Assembly (NCBI GenBank): GCA_033060915.1
Contig: CM065392.1
Coordinates: forward strand, 15,223,501-15,287,500
Direction: 5' to 3'
Source: Euryodendron excelsum
Lineage: Eukaryota; Streptophyta; Magnoliopsida; Ericales; Pentaphylacaceae
DNA: 64,000 nt
Shown here: positions 11,185 to 24,460 of the stretch, piece after piece
How the letters are laid out: each line of letters opens with the position of its first letter
Numbering within the stretch: position 1 is the first letter of the stretch
Position numbers and translations under genes: made by a program
The notes under the pieces: model-generated
Databases searched by the model: none
Told to the model about the DNA's origin: nothing
Seen by the model: the letters and a program-made list of their open reading frames with translations, nothing else

Positions 11185-13460
11185 AAGAACATTCAATCAG
11201 TTTGTATAGTTAGTTTAGTCAATTTATTTGGTTTGGTAGCTATTTTATTTTTAGTTGGAGGGAAGGGACCTTTTCTTCCCACCCATGTTTGTCTCCCACC
11301 CTTTTTCTCCCTTTTTGCCTCGCAATTGTAGTTATTTTCTAGTTGGGGAGAGACACGTTCATTTTTTTTTGTTATTTTCTATTTTTTAATTATTATTTAT
11401 TTTTGTCTTTATGACCAACAGACGTTAAAAAACTGAATAGTGTCATTATTTCTCATATAAATGATAGAGTACTTGCATTTGCATGTTATGTTGATCTGAT
11501 ACTTCCACGCAGTGTCAGTGGCAAAATAATTCATCATGCAAGAATGGTGAGGAGAGTTAAGCTCCAAAAGAAACAACATCAACCTCTTATTAGTCGCAGT
11601 ACTCTAGCCTGCAAGAGAAGAGTAAAGAAACTGAATAGGTATCACCATTGTGCTAGACATACGTATGTGAATAAAAATTGCAAAGGGAGCAATTGATTAA
11701 TATCAAGGAATTAGATGATTTAGTTACACATTCTTAAGGGTAGAGTAAATGCCGAGACATTGAGAACCTGGGTTTCACCATAACTATAAACCACCTTGAT
11801 TTAGATGTTAAAGGGTTAGCTCGACTTTGTTATAACTAGCCGTTGTATAGTGTGTTTGTGTACTTTTTTTTTATAATTTCTTGTTTTATTTGTCTGTACA
11901 TATGTTTTGCAAATTGCTTGTGTTTATTTTTGTAAGTTTTAAAGTTATTTTTCAAAAAAGAAAAAGAAAAAAAAGAGTCTTTTGTAATTTTGTACAGTTT
12001 TATGTGAAATAAAAATATAGATTTTGAGGATTTGTTGAAACATGTTTTCATTCACTTTAGCACAATTTTTGTTTTATCCTTTTTTTCTAATACAATTGTA
12101 AAATTTTATCTTAACACATAAATAGAAACTATCTTACATCACTCATTATCATATCATAATAAGTTTAGTATTTTTATATATTGTACAGTTTCATCCTTAT
12201 AAAAGTGGAGATTATTCACTAAGTGAGCTTTAAAGCCAATAATGCCTTTTTGAGTGTTTAGATTTAATCTTGATGAATTTCTTCCACATCATTCATTCAA
12301 TAGCTCCATTATATTTTTATTTGCCTTAATTGTTTGAATTGCATAGGTAATTAAATATGTTGAATTCTAGTAATTTTAAGTTATTATGCACTTTCAAAAA
12401 TATATCGATGCCATCTTTGATCTTTTGAGCCACAGATTTATTTGTTGACATAATTTCCTTGGAACCATCTTTAAGCGTATTTCTTTATCTCTTGCTACAT
12501 ATATCATTGCTAAAGTTTTATTCCTAAATATGAAAACATAAGTATCTTCACTTGTGCAAATTAAATTGAGAAAGTGAGTGATTTATTTGCAATATAAAAA
12601 AAACAATTAGCAATGAAGGAAAGAAAAGAAAAATAAAGGAAAAAGGAAAGTAAAAAAGAAAAAGATGAAGAAGAAGAGGTTGTCTATTGAAAAAAAATGT
12701 TAAATTAAATAGAAAAATTAAAGGTGTGTATTCATTGATCAATTCATGCCTTGATCACACATGTTTAAGCATTTTATCTTTTTTTTTCCCTACCTTAAAT
12801 TTCATGACCAAGTTACAACCTGAACGAAGTTCTCGAGGATTTGATGTGTACATTGCTTATTTATTCATTTTGTAGAGAATTCACTTATCAATTACTTGTG
12901 CAATTTTAACATTGAGTATCTTTTCATAAAACTATGCTAAGTCGTCTCCCACGATATATTCACATCATTCTTTATGGTTATCTTTTTTTATTTTACATTA
13001 TATTTACTCTTTTAAAAAGACAACGGTGTGAGATGCTTATATTCTTTCTTTTTGATAGAATATCTAGTGAGGTTTAATCAAAGGTGAAAGGATGACATTG
13101 TGTTTTTATGTTGTAATACTTTTCTTATCATATAATGAACACACACATACAAAACCTCTCATATGTTGTTTCAAGACATTATCTTTCTTGTGTATTAAAA
13201 AGTAGGATAGACAAAATATGCTTGTATTTGATAAATGTCATACTTTGTCCTCATTATCCTCACTTGCAGACAACATTTTGATGTTTATGGATATTATCAC
13301 TGGAAACCCTTACGAGATACTATTCGTCTAATCGAGAAAACCTAAGGGTTTAAAGGCTTGATGCATAGATTAAATGCACTTGTGATCCCTACAAAAGTGG
13401 AGCATACCTTTTTAAGTGTGTTTTATTTTGCTAAGGACTAGCAACAGCTTAGTTAAAATA
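11185..13460 (+). other. Non-coding 3' internal part of the Athila-like element
   Basis: This stretch lies between the pol relic and the downstream LTR. It holds pyrimidine-rich sequence (11,240-11,420) and AT-rich DNA. Athila elements often carry an env-like ORF here, but I see no credible one: the small ORFs at 11836-12051 and 12548-12742 are low-complexity and unrecognised. Just before the LTR the phrase GGACTAGCAACAGCTTAG (about 13,435) resembles decayed sequence often found near the polypurine tract of such elements. Confidence 0.5.
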
Positions 13461-14776
13461 TGTGATTATACTCTAAAACGTACAATCAAAATCCCTAATT
13501 GTAAGTTATTGTTAACATTTATTTATATATTATTTATTATTTTAATACAATTTTGATTTTCTTTTATATTTTTGTGTCTTGTACATATTTGAAGCTAAAA
13601 CCGAACAATAAAGAAGGCATGAACACAAAATGTATGTGGTGTATTGTTAATATAAATATATATTTTATTAAAGTAGTGCCTGTCAAAAACAACCACTACG
13701 CAATATGTATATATGTGTATAATATATTATAATATAATATTGATTATATACATATATATATATATATATTTAATTGGAGTAGGTGGAAAACGGACAGCAA
13801 TGAAGAAAAGAAGAGAAAAAGAAAGAGAAGAAAGAAAAAGAAACAAGAAAACGAAGAGAAGAGGTGAGGTCAATCGGCTATAAAAGGCAGAAGTGGGACA
13901 AGAGTAGAAAAGGAAGAGATCGAAGAGATAAGTTGTAAGAGAATAGAATAAAAAAAAAAAAGCAAAGTTTTTAGGAAGTTTTTAGAGAGAAATTCTCTTT
14001 AGTAGTTAGTTTGTTTTTACTTTTAGTCTTGTATTTTGTTGTACTTTATATTACTAGTAATAAAATTATGTTTCAAACCACATCTTTTTAATATTATGAG
14101 TAGCTAGTTTTATTCTTAAAATCAATTGTGGAGATCATCTGAGGATATTAGAATTTCAACAGAGGTAATTGGGTTTTCTTGCATATTTTTTTAATATTTC
14201 AATTCTTGATAATTAAATTCTATATATTTAAAAAAAACGTAGATTTTTTACTATGTTAGGAATTTCTACACACAAATCTCATTTTGGTATAATTATTGCA
14301 CAAATTGATGGTATGAATCTATGACTTTAATTTTATTATTCTAAGATTTAATTACACATTTTAAGTTACAAAACTTCAGTTAAAATTTCGGGTAATCGAA
14401 TCAATTGGGTCCAATACCATTTTATTTAGTTTACTTTAAAGTCAAGTCAACAATCATCAATCTCCTAAAAATAAATTATTTTTCCTTGGTTACCTTTTCT
14501 ATAGCAATTGTCCAATTCTCACCGATACTATTTAAAGTGAAATTCAAACTAGTCAACTTAGGTTCCAACTGTAACCATTACAACACTACGGTGTTTAGGA
14601 TAGCTTAGTCGATATCTAATTTGTTACCAGGTATGAATTTTAGTACCTAAATTTTACATGTTCTGTTAACCGTTCCCCGCGGATCGACTCCGGCCTTACT
14701 GAATTTTTATTTACTGCTTCGCCACAACTACACTTGAGTGTTTTTAATAGATTGTCATATTTTAGGCGTAGTCACA
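13461..14776 (+). mobile_element. LTR of the Athila-like element (probable 3' LTR, 1,316 bp)
   Basis: It begins TGTGATTA and ends TAGTCACA, terminal inverted repeats matching at 7 of 8 positions. It contains a TATA box in GGCTATAAAAGGCAG (13,876), AATAAA at about 14,058, and a GTTCCCCGCGGATCGACTCC segment at about 14,670 that resembles the U5 region of many plant LTRs. Size and position 2.3 kb after integrase fit a 3' LTR. The matching 5' LTR is not in the window, so the element is 5'-truncated or rearranged at about 8,400. Confidence 0.65.
13879..13885 (+). promoter_or_regulatory. TATA box of the Athila-like LTR
   Basis: TATAAAA in GGCTATAAAAGGCAG, about 420 bp into the LTR, preceded by a long purine-rich stretch (13,800-13,870). 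Position and context suit a U3 promoter. AATAAA follows about 180 bp downstream. Confidence 0.5.
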
Positions 14777-15262
14777 TGCTAGGATAAATTAATATATTTT
14801 TTTATTTGTATAAGTGTGCACAAGCAAATTTTTTTAGATGGTGTGTTAAGTAGCACGATCATTTAAATATATATATATATATATATTGTAAACAATAGAA
14901 AAGGTTTCAGGTACAAATAAATGAGATAGGGACGAGATACAAGGAAGAAACAAAATTCGATGTGGGTTTGGAATGGAGTAAGATTTATGACACCTCACCC
15001 CAAACCCGTCCTGATTATATTATGAAATCCCTAAATTCTCATATTATATTTAACTATACAAAATACACGAGTTAAACCTATCAACCTGACCTCAATTACC
15101 TTAAGTGGGACGGGGGTGGGGCGGAAAAGTTCAACCCATCACAAGTTTGTGGCAAAGTGTGAGGTGAAGTTTTTCTACTAAGAATAAGGTAGAATTTAGC
15201 TTAACCCGTACCGAACCCACCCCGTTGCCTTTTCATCACCCTTTACTTTGTCTTTGTCTGAA
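14777..15262. other. Non-coding stretch after the Athila-like LTR
   Basis: AT-rich DNA with an (AT)n microsatellite at about 14,866-14,886. A GC-richer patch at 15,100-15,125 (GACGGGGGTGGGGCGG) lies in otherwise unique-looking sequence. No gene is visible. Confidence 0.5.
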
Positions 15263-15432
15263 GGGTAATGCTATGCACCCCGGATAATTTTTACAGAATC
15301 TATCACTAGAATTATGTAGTTAAATGAAAGTCATTTATTTTAAAACAAAAAATTCATCACGGTGGTTCTTAATAACAAATACGCCACTCCCATATTATTG
15401 TAATGAAATTTTTTAAAATAATAGCATTTTCC
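15263..15432. mobile_element. Short MITE, family shared with 39789-39971
   Basis: It starts GGGTAATGCTATGCA and ends AATAGCATTTTCC, so the ends are imperfect inverted repeats (GGGTAATGCTAT against GGAAAATGCTATT). The interior (ACTAGAATTATG, TTATTTTAAAAC, TTCATCA) parallels a second copy near 39.8 kb, showing a dispersed family. There is no coding capacity. The superfamily cannot be assigned because the target duplication is unclear. Confidence 0.5.
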
Positions 15433-16135
15433 TATTCTGAATTGTACTATATTTCCATTTAGTAGTCCCGTGATTCCAATAATTTTTTTTTACTCAAAAT
15501 AGTCCGCTACTTAAGCCAAAACTCTTACTTGTGGTAGTATTTTGCAAACTCAAAGCATTCGTATCTGGCATCTTAGCTTCTACCCCTTATTTACTACTAC
15601 TTTCAAAATATGTTTTAACTAGTTAGCGGATCCAACCGGCATCCATGAAAACACACTCAAATACGACCCAATTTATTAATTGGGCTGGGCTTACTCAATT
15701 TAACATGCAATCTAAATTGACCCGGCCGAAACTTGCAGGTTTTTTTTTTTTTCGTAAAGGGTCATACAGCACAAAGGCTAAGAAAACAACAAACCAAACA
15801 AAAAACCAGACTGAGGAACCTCAGACGCAACCAGCTGAGCAAAGCTGTGGGGCAAAACTGAGGGGTGCAAGGGAAAAGGGAGATTCCAAGCTCTTGAACT
15901 TGCCGGTTTACCACCCCCAATGTTTGCCAAATATAAATCTTAATTACTTCATTGCTAGATAGAGTGTCACTTTACCTGTTCTACATTTCACCCAAGAATT
16001 TCTAAAGGAATATTCTGGAATTCAATTACTTTCCAATTTTAAAACAGTATTAATATCATAAGGATTGAGCTTTTGAACGTAAAAGAGAAGACAATGAGAT
16101 TCCATTTCAAGAGAGGATAATTTAAAAAAAGAAGT

Positions 16136-16184
<49 letters not shown>

Positions 16185-17109
16185 ATTTTCCTGCGTGCTT
16201 AGAGAGAGAGAGAGACAGAATAATTTTTTCCTGCGTGCTTTTCTTTTTATCCTTTGTTCCTCTTTATACTTTTCTTCCGCAAAACGGATACCAGATACCT
16301 CATCAGTCGATCATTTCCTTATTTTTGCTTTATATCCAAAACCCTTTCCCCTTTATTTATGCTTTTTGTTTTGTTTAATCTCAATGTTTTCTTTTTGCGT
16401 CATTAAAAGTGAAAACTACATAGGAAGCTTATGCAGCACATTTTCTCTATGCTAATTGGAGAAGTATTTTTTGTCATTACGATGCAGCATGAATTGACAA
16501 TAATGGCAATAATTCTTTGATGAAGTTATCTAATCCACTGATAAGATTTCTATATTAATTGTGTTAAGTACTATGAACTAGAAGCCTATCTTATCCTTTC
16601 CAGCCTTAATTACATTTTCATTTTTGCGGAGCTGTCATAAGATGACATTTCTATCCATATGAAGTTGAATGTTCTTTCCAAATTTTGAAAATTTTCTCCG
16701 CTTGATGATTATGGTAGTGGTGGTGGTGGTGGTGATTATAATTATTATTGTTTTTTGGGAATATGAAGAAAAATAACAATCATTGAATATAATAAAATGA
16801 GTGTGATATTGAATTTTTGGTTCATAGATGCGCGGCGCGTGCTAGGAATTACGTCTAATATGCTGATCGACTCGCAATTAACACAAAAATCTCATACGAC
16901 TGTGGTTGTGTGATTCAGATGCGGTATTGTATCATTTTGTTTAGATAAAAATGTGAACACTTCAAACAATTAGACATTTACAAATTAATAGCATCAAATT
17001 CATTAACCTATGAAGATATCTGCTTACAGTAGGGGTGAAGAGACTCTTAATAAAAATGTATTCAAAACTAATTCTTCCAATCAATGAAGATACTGTTAAG
17101 ACATATTTT
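15433..17109. other. Non-coding stretch with microsatellites
   Basis: No gene recognised. It contains a (GA)n tract at 16,145-16,181 followed by a duplicated AATAATTTT..CCTGCGTGCTT segment and a second GA tract to 16,215, plus a short (TGG)n tract near 16,712. The ORFs here encode R-E dipeptides from the microsatellite and are not genes. Confidence 0.6.
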
Positions 17110-17940
17110 CCCTCACAAGCCAATTTAATTAATAAAATCATATTTCAAATTGAAATCATCTTTATTACAGTTGTGGAATGGAGATCTCTATTCCATTTGA
17201 TATGAGGTTGACACATCATTTAAGTGAATAATAAATGAACAAGATAAAACCAACCCTTTTGGCTTTTAAAACCTTATAATACAACGTAATTTTGTAAACA
17301 CAATCAAAATTATTTACTATTTTTTCAAAACTAACGGAATATTCATTCTGTCTAAACAAGGGTTCAATCCTAAACATACCATCGACTCAGGCCCCTCTAT
17401 TTCTTTCGCTGTCTCATTCATTGCATCTGTAAAACTTGACTGATCTCAAACATTTTTTTTTTCTCTTCTTGTCATCCATGTGTGTTTGCTTTTGGAGCTC
17501 TAACCCACTTTTTTACCAGCATGCGTCAATCAATCACTCCGGTTTATGCATAAACACAAACAGACAAACCCAAGAAAACACACCTGCATACATGAATCCA
17601 CACGATAAAGCTAAACCTAGCCTTTGCAAACCCAGTGAGAGAGAGAAAGAGGATGGCATAAACTGTGTTTAGGACTGAAAAGCTGTGAATTTAGGACTGA
17701 ACACCAATTTAGACGGAAGAAATCTTGAGTTAGTTTTGGGAAAAAAAAATAAAAGATTTTACTTGTTTATACAAAATGACGTAGTATTGCAAAGTTTTTA
17801 AATATCAAGATAATATAGTTTCATTTTGTCCATTCATTGTTTACTTAAATGAGGTGTCAACCTCATATTAATTGGAATGGAGATCTCCATTCCATAGATG
17901 TAATGGAAATGATTTTAATCCTAAATTTTCTTTGTGACAT
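17110..17940. mobile_element. Non-autonomous DNA element with long inverted repeats (about 230 bp arms)
   Basis: The left arm (about 17,150-17,382) and the right arm (about 17,680-17,925) are reverse complements at roughly 75-80% by eye. Shared landmarks are ATGAGGTTGACAC, CTCATTTAAGT, GTAATTTTGTA or GTCATTTTGTA, CAAAACTAAC and a TCCTAAA box. Each arm has a palindrome near its outer side; the right one, GGAATGGAGATCTCCATTCC, is perfect over 20 bp. The central 300 bp is less AT-rich and may be captured DNA, but I cannot name it. Long arms suggest a MULE- or foldback-type element. Exact ends and target duplication are unresolved. Confidence 0.7.
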
Positions 17941-20900
17941 GCATTTTATGGTGCAATTATTATACCTCCTATTAGATGATAAAATTATCCATGAGTTACA
18001 ATATTAATGATAGTGACCACTTCTGTAATCTAAATGTGTTTACAACCTTTATAGTTTATTAGGCACAATCTTAAAATAGTTGACACATGTTGAATTATTA
18101 TATGTGATAAAGTGAAGGTTAGAGTATATTATATCGACTCTTAGTTAATATATAGGTGGTTGTAAAATGACAAGTACTAATAGGATCACAGTAATAAAAC
18201 TCTAAGGCTTAACACTTTCATTTACAATACTTTTAATTATAGTTTACAGGAACTGCTTAGGACATGAGAATGCTACTTTGGTTTATGTATTATTTGTAGA
18301 ACTTAGACATAGTTAAACGTTGATGCCTAATAGAAAGCTAAATATTAACTTGTTGGGTTACATAAATAAAGCATGAAGAAAAGTGATTATTCAATAAAGG
18401 ATCTATTATTCCTATTGCAGGAGAGAATATTTAAGAATATGTATCTTAGGTATTGAATTCAAACATGGCCGATACAAAATTTGTTTTGTAAATTCAATAG
18501 CTCATTGAGAGTCTTGAGACACACATATAAGTTAAAGTATGATAGTATTATTGGTAGTTCAAACTATATTAGATGGAATATTAATTGATAGAAAGACTAA
18601 TATATAAATAGCTTTACGGTGAGCTCACTGCTAATTCTTTATTCATTAGATAAAATATTATAATTCTTTTATGGGCATAACTGCAATTATAAAATCAAGA
18701 GGGGTTCATTGATAAAGATTTATGAACTAAATATGGTGAATGAATCTCATGATTGGTGCAAGTTTATGAACTTATGCTTATATCATATATTAATGTATCT
18801 AAAAGTAGAATACATGTATTTATCGTATTAGAAATGAAAAACATTATATGAATCATATTTAATGTAATTTCATATGCATGTACTAATGTGAGATATATGT
18901 ACTTATCTTATTAGTAATATGAATATATAAATTCATATGCATGTACTTATGTAAAAGGCATGTATCTATCCTATTGAAAATGTGATACATCTTGATTTTC
19001 TAATAATGATGAACCCTTATGTTCTCATAGTGCATGTACTCTTATTTCTATATATATAAAGAGAAAAAGTGCAAGTTATGAGTTACCTATTCTCCAACAA
19101 TCTTCTAAATGCAATTATAGTGAGAGAGCATTGCATATAAGAGTTTGGAGGATTTTGCAGATGTAAAAGCTAGTGAGTTTATTCTCTACTTGAGGAATTC
19201 AAGAATTGTTCTTGAAAGTACTTTGCAATGTTGTTTGAGGAAGTATAACTGTGATCAACTGAAGAACAAGTTGGATTGACAAATGAACAACTTGAATTGA
19301 CGAAAAGCTAAAGAGTGAAGTGTTGGAAAAGTGTGAAGTAATTCACAATGTTTAAGCCAATTAAAATGTGGAACCCATACATTCTTTGAAGTGGGACCAA
19401 GGTGCCTTGGATTAACGTTCGTGAGGAGATTAATTTCAAGTATTTACTTGCTCAAATTTATTAAGAATTGAATGAGTTATTGGCTCTCAAAATGGCCAAC
19501 ATGAACATGAGTTTACTTGGGTAAAGGGGTCTTGTCTCACATTGATTTCTCAGAAGAGAAATGATGTGCATACAAAGCTTTCTTTTAAAGTTAGGTTTGG
19601 GTCCTAAGGGGCATTCCAATTTTGTTGATAGGGAAGAACCTACCGAACTCATGGGTTCACCACACATGCACACCACGTGCACTGAACCAGGCCAGTCTCG
19701 GGTTCGGGTACGGCAGTGAATCAAAGGTCGGACCAATTTATTTGTGCATTGAGAGAGTATTGACATTGTTTGTGCTCGCTGGGCTCGAAGATTGAAGTGC
19801 TTCTTCTTTGAGTTGTTGATCGTTTTATCTTGGGAGGTAGACACCCGTTATTTCCATCAGCACCAAGTGTGGGGGCGAATCTGTATTAAGGAAATAGTGA
19901 TTTAACTTGATGTGATTATTTTACATTCTTGTTCCTATGGATACATGTTCAATATTTCTGTAAGTTTTTGTTAAATACAGTGTTATTGATCTTTTAGTTA
20001 GACTGTTCTCGATCTTCCATTAGAATACATTAATCTGTATTTGTTTTCAATTTAGTTTCGTCTTTACAATATAGTAAACACTAACGCACACGGTTAACAA
20101 GTGTTTTTACATAAAGTACCATTTTTATGTAAGTCATATAGTTGAATACTTAGGATTTAAATTTTAAAATTTGCCTAAAAACGTTCTTGGCTATAAAACT
20201 TTCAGATACTTACCACGAGCCAATGATAGGATACCTTGAATAAACAGATATTTGAAGGATAATTGAACTTAAATTTTGTTATACTTATGAAATTATTTAC
20301 AAAGTATTGGTTAAGAAATGAATGAACAGCTGAGTTTCTAAATTACAGACTAACTCTAATACTATGCTATGGCTAAGTTAAAGCTACTGCTAGATAAACC
20401 CATTGTGGAGTATTATTGTTGACGAGTTGGACATCCTTTTTTTTTTCATCTACTTCTCTATTTATAGCCTTAAGTGTTTACCCGTTTCATTGACAGTTAC
20501 CTTTTTCTTAATTTGAATTATACAATGGTCTATCTCCCACTACCTTTAAACAGTTAAGGCTACATGTAAATTGGCATGACAAAATTTGTCAAAGATTAGA
20601 CACGTGCCTATTCACACCGTGATCTCCAGTACGCCACTTGCCTTTGTCTCATAGTGAATAACTGATTCGATGCTGTTACATATCTTAACGGCTGTTACGG
20701 CCTGACGTCGGTAAAAAAAAAAAGCAACCCAAATAATCTTGTCTCATTTTGCACTATTATTTTTTAATTTTTTCCATAGTATTGTTACTCGCTAACTTAA
20801 TTTCCTGCTGTCTCAAAGGCTAATAATTGCATAGGATTGGTTTGGGTATTGTAGCTTGTTAATGGCATTATTGTTGGTATTTCTCTGCATTATATTATTA

Positions 20901-22750
20901 GTAAATAAAAAAATTAAAAAAATATATTTGCAAAGGCTCGTGAAGGATTGTGCATGGTGGCCGGTGAGGTGAGGAATTCATAAGTTGGTCCTTGAATCTT
21001 AATTATGCTGAGGACTCATGAGGTCTATATATAAGGCCTTTAATTGCTTTGTAGAACAAACACAACCATACACATATATATATACACTAGCAATGATCTG
21101 TATCTACACTACTCTATTTGACTTTGACAATTTTGAATCGAAAATTAAAATTAATTATGACCTTGTAGGCAAAATTAATTTGAGCTATTTTAACCATTTG
21201 TACCTTTACAACTAAAAATTGAGATACAAATGATTATTATTAAATAAAAATAAAAATGCTGGTGGTTCTAGCATTATTATTATTATTATTGGATAACCCA
21301 CTATAAATTAATAATTGATTTATTCATTGGTAATGATTATTTATTTTATGATTAAAAAAAATTTGTACATAAAATTCATGAATTGACAATCATATTTTTT
21401 TATTTTAGACTAATCAAGATGGGTGATTTATTGCAAAGTAACATTCTCATTCAACTATATTATTATGTACGAATTCTGTTTAAATATTTTTAGATGTATA
21501 TTTATAATATATTACAAATATTCTAATAAGCTAAAAATTATACCAATGTTTTAAATTTGTTAATTCAAATAAGGAATGTCGTAGTCATAGGTAATGATGG
21601 TGTTTGGCCACTAAAGACACATTCCCTTTATCAAATTTTGCATTATATTTGGTGAGTCTGTGGTGAAGAGAAAGATTATGTCTAATGGGTGAAAAAAAAA
21701 AAGGGAGAGAAAAATAAGAAGGAAAAAACAGATAGAGGGGGGGAGAAAGGATGAAATTGACCTTGGGTTATGGCTCAGCAATGAATAAAATAAAAAAAGA
21801 AGAAAGAAAGAAAAAAAAGAGAACAAAAATAGAAAGAAATTGAAAAAAGAGAAAGTAGTTAGGAGTATTTAATGTTAAATAGAGAGAGAAATTGAGAGGA
21901 AAAGAGCGAGAAATGAGAATAAAGAAAAAGAAATAAGAGTATTATAAATAGTACCGTTAAATTGTGAATAAATTAATATTATCAGTTGATGCCACGTATA
22001 TATCTGGACATATATTTCTGATGCATGCCATTTTGGATTGTCTTGGACTCTTCAGCTCACTTCCTCCTTTCTTTCTTGGGAAATTAATTTCTTCAATTAG
22101 GAGGTCAGGTAACAGTAATACCCGACCTCACATGAATTAATGTGCACAAAGTGCCTTTTATTATATAGAATATTCTATTACTTGCATGGAGTCCTAATTT
22201 TCTATATATGGTGGTGTGCTGCTGCTCATCTATCTTCTTTAATATTTTAACTCTTTAATTATGGTCTTTAATAAAATTTTTATTTCATTCTGACAAAAAA
22301 GAGTAAAATTAAATATTAGGTTCAGGATGGACATTTTTAACCCACTTATAAGATTGTATCAATATAATTAATTAATGAGAAACTTTATATGGTTAACTGT
22401 CATTTTTCTCTTCATGTGAATAATAATCCCCATCGTCCTGAGTCTTCTGACTCCAAGTTAACGTTGTCATTACCACGGACCACGCACAATGTATAGATTC
22501 TAGTCTATATTCCAATAAAAAGTAATTGACCTCGGCTCTTATATAGTCAAGTGGCTCTGGATTGGCCTTCAAAAAATATCTATCAATAGGAATACAAACC
22601 AAAAGAATTGAGACCGTCATATCAAGAAAAGAAGGTAATTAAGAGTTCTTCTATTCTACATATATATATATATATACACACACACATATACATCTATCTC
22701 GTGAAGAAAGAAAATAAATAAATAAATTAAGTCTTCTTATAAAACGGTAA
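17941..22750. other. Non-coding stretch, possible decayed LTR and degenerate repeats
   Basis: No gene recognised. At 18,780-18,990 a degenerate repeat recurs (TTCATATGCATGTACT..ATGT followed by a TATC or TATTAG box). The 19,600-19,890 segment (ending in AGCACCAAGTGTGGGGGCGAAT) resembles the tail of a copia-type LTR, but no matching start or duplication was found. A TATA-like CTATATATAAGG near 21,026 is followed by AT-rich sequence without a credible ORF. 21,640-21,930 is purine-rich low complexity. Confidence 0.4.
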
Positions 22751-23029
22751 GGGTTCGTTTGGTAAACATTTTTTGTTTTTATTTTTTGTTTGTTTAAAAA
22801 AATAAAAAACAGTGTTTTTTTTTATTTTTAGTATTTTATAAAATTCAAAAAAAATATAAAAAAAAACACTAAAATGGATGTATTCTCTGTTTCTAAAATA
22901 TTAGTATTGTACTGTTGGTACAACAGTAATTTATAAATACTCATTACTAAATTATAAAAAATACATAACAAAAACACAATAAAAATATATAATAAAAAAT
23001 AAAAACTGACAACATTACTAAACGAACCC
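22751..23029. mobile_element. Tourist-like (PIF/Harbinger) MITE, 279 bp
   Basis: The ends are GGGTTCGTTTGGTAA and TTACTAAACGAACCC, inverted repeats with one mismatch in 15. The flanking trinucleotides are TAA on the left and TAG on the right, close to the TAA/TTA duplication expected for PIF/Harbinger MITEs. The interior is AT-rich and without coding capacity. Confidence 0.75.
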
Positions 23030-23654
23030 TAGATCTCTTTGTAATTTTGCAGTGCTGCCAAACGTAGAGCTTATAGAATTATTTGAATCATATATTGTTT
23101 TAGTTGCCAGAAAATTTAGTCAACTTTTGAAAATTGTGGTCACCAGAGATGTTACGTTGCAATGGAAGCTGCAATATTTAGTGCTGGCCACACCAACAAT
23201 TGATATGGTTTGGGATTCCCTCTCCCATTTGCTTTGCTTTCAACATCTGACCGGAATGATGTGAAAAAATACATACATAAAAAAATATGCAAAAGTGGGA
23301 TGACTAACATCAGTTTTTCTTTATACATAAATATTTAAAATAATTCAATTATATAGCATATCTATCTATTCTTTTTATTTAATTTAATTTTTTATTCCAT
23401 TAATTCAATTATTAAGTGCCCCACGAGAAATGAATTTATATTTATGTAAAAGTGTGCACAAGTCAAAATTTTGATTTCCCAAATTAAACAAAGAGTACCA
23501 TGCGTGCTTGAGGAGTAGAATCGTAATCATCATGCCATTGTATACACACCCACACACACATATATATATATATAAACTTCTGTAAATCGATTAAACGAAG
23601 GTAGAATGTGGGAAGTCTAGGACTAGCCATTAAGATTAAAAAACATATACAAAA

Positions 23655-23915
23655 CAAAATAGCTGGGTGTTAGCACACCAGGGAGCTTTGTGGAAACAGG
23701 AAGGAGCAGTAAACTCACATGTTCTAAATTCAAAACTTGACAACTCTTTTAGAGTTAGATCGTAAGAAATTTATCTCTTGTAAACCCTCTAACTCCCTTA
23801 GAGTAGATGATTTATCTTTAAGCAGATTAGAGAGAAAATTAGTTTAGGTATAGATAAGCTAACCTGGACACCTTTAACCGCATAATTAAAAAAAAATGTT
23901 AGGTGTTATGTTAAT
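23655..23915 (+). mobile_element. SINE-like element (tentative)
   Basis: A segment that is more complex than its surroundings runs from AGCTGGGTGTTAGCAC to an A-run (AATTAAAAAAAAA). ACATGTTCTAAATTCAAAAC could be a decayed pol III B box, and the end (GATAAGCTAACCTGGACACC, then A-rich) resembles the tail of some plant tRNA-derived SINEs. The A box is not clear and no target duplication was identified. Confidence 0.35.
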
Positions 23916-24460
23916 GTAGTGTTGCATATATAGTTTTACATCTTTTTTCAACAAAGATATTGTTGATATATCCTATGCAATTAGGCGTGATTCAATCTAC
24001 AAGTTGTTTGCTACTTGTATATAAACAATCTATATTACCCGTATGAGGGTAAAGATTTCATATGCAAGTATTTGTCTAAGTGTCAAATTAATTTAATTAT
24101 CATATTTAAGGATATTCGGACACAGTTACATATCCTATTTTTTAGATACTTCTTTTGTTTTTTTTTTTTTAAGGTAAAATAGTATTTTCAAATTACAATA
24201 TAACATTTCATACATAAAGTAGAAATCTTATGCATAGCTATACAGTAAACTCAATTACGTACTTACACACTTTTTGAATGTATGTACAACTAGTTATAGA
24301 GGACACATATGTCATACTGTGTCGAGTGTCCAATACATATATTTTATAAATTTAAAAGAGTACATGTAACATAAAAGACAGTAGTGTTTTATTAAAGGAA
24401 GCCTTTCTGCTCGAGAAGACTTGAAGTTTGGCTTAAATTTAGGAATTTAGGCTATTACGT
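23916..24460. other. Non-coding AT-rich stretch
   Basis: I see no gene, repeat family or regulatory element here beyond poly-T and AT-rich runs (for example near 24,155). Confidence 0.5.

Noticed and set aside
16142..16455. R-E-repeat proteins as genes
   Set aside because: They are translations of a GA microsatellite with no coding evidence around it.
19461..19844. Minus-strand ORF of 127 codons as a gene
   Set aside because: No recognisable domain. It lies in a region resembling an LTR tail, and the protein composition is not convincing.
21018..21215. A promoter plus small gene after CTATATATAAGG
   Set aside because: The TATA-like motif is easily met by chance in AT-rich DNA, and the ORF that follows has no recognisable content.
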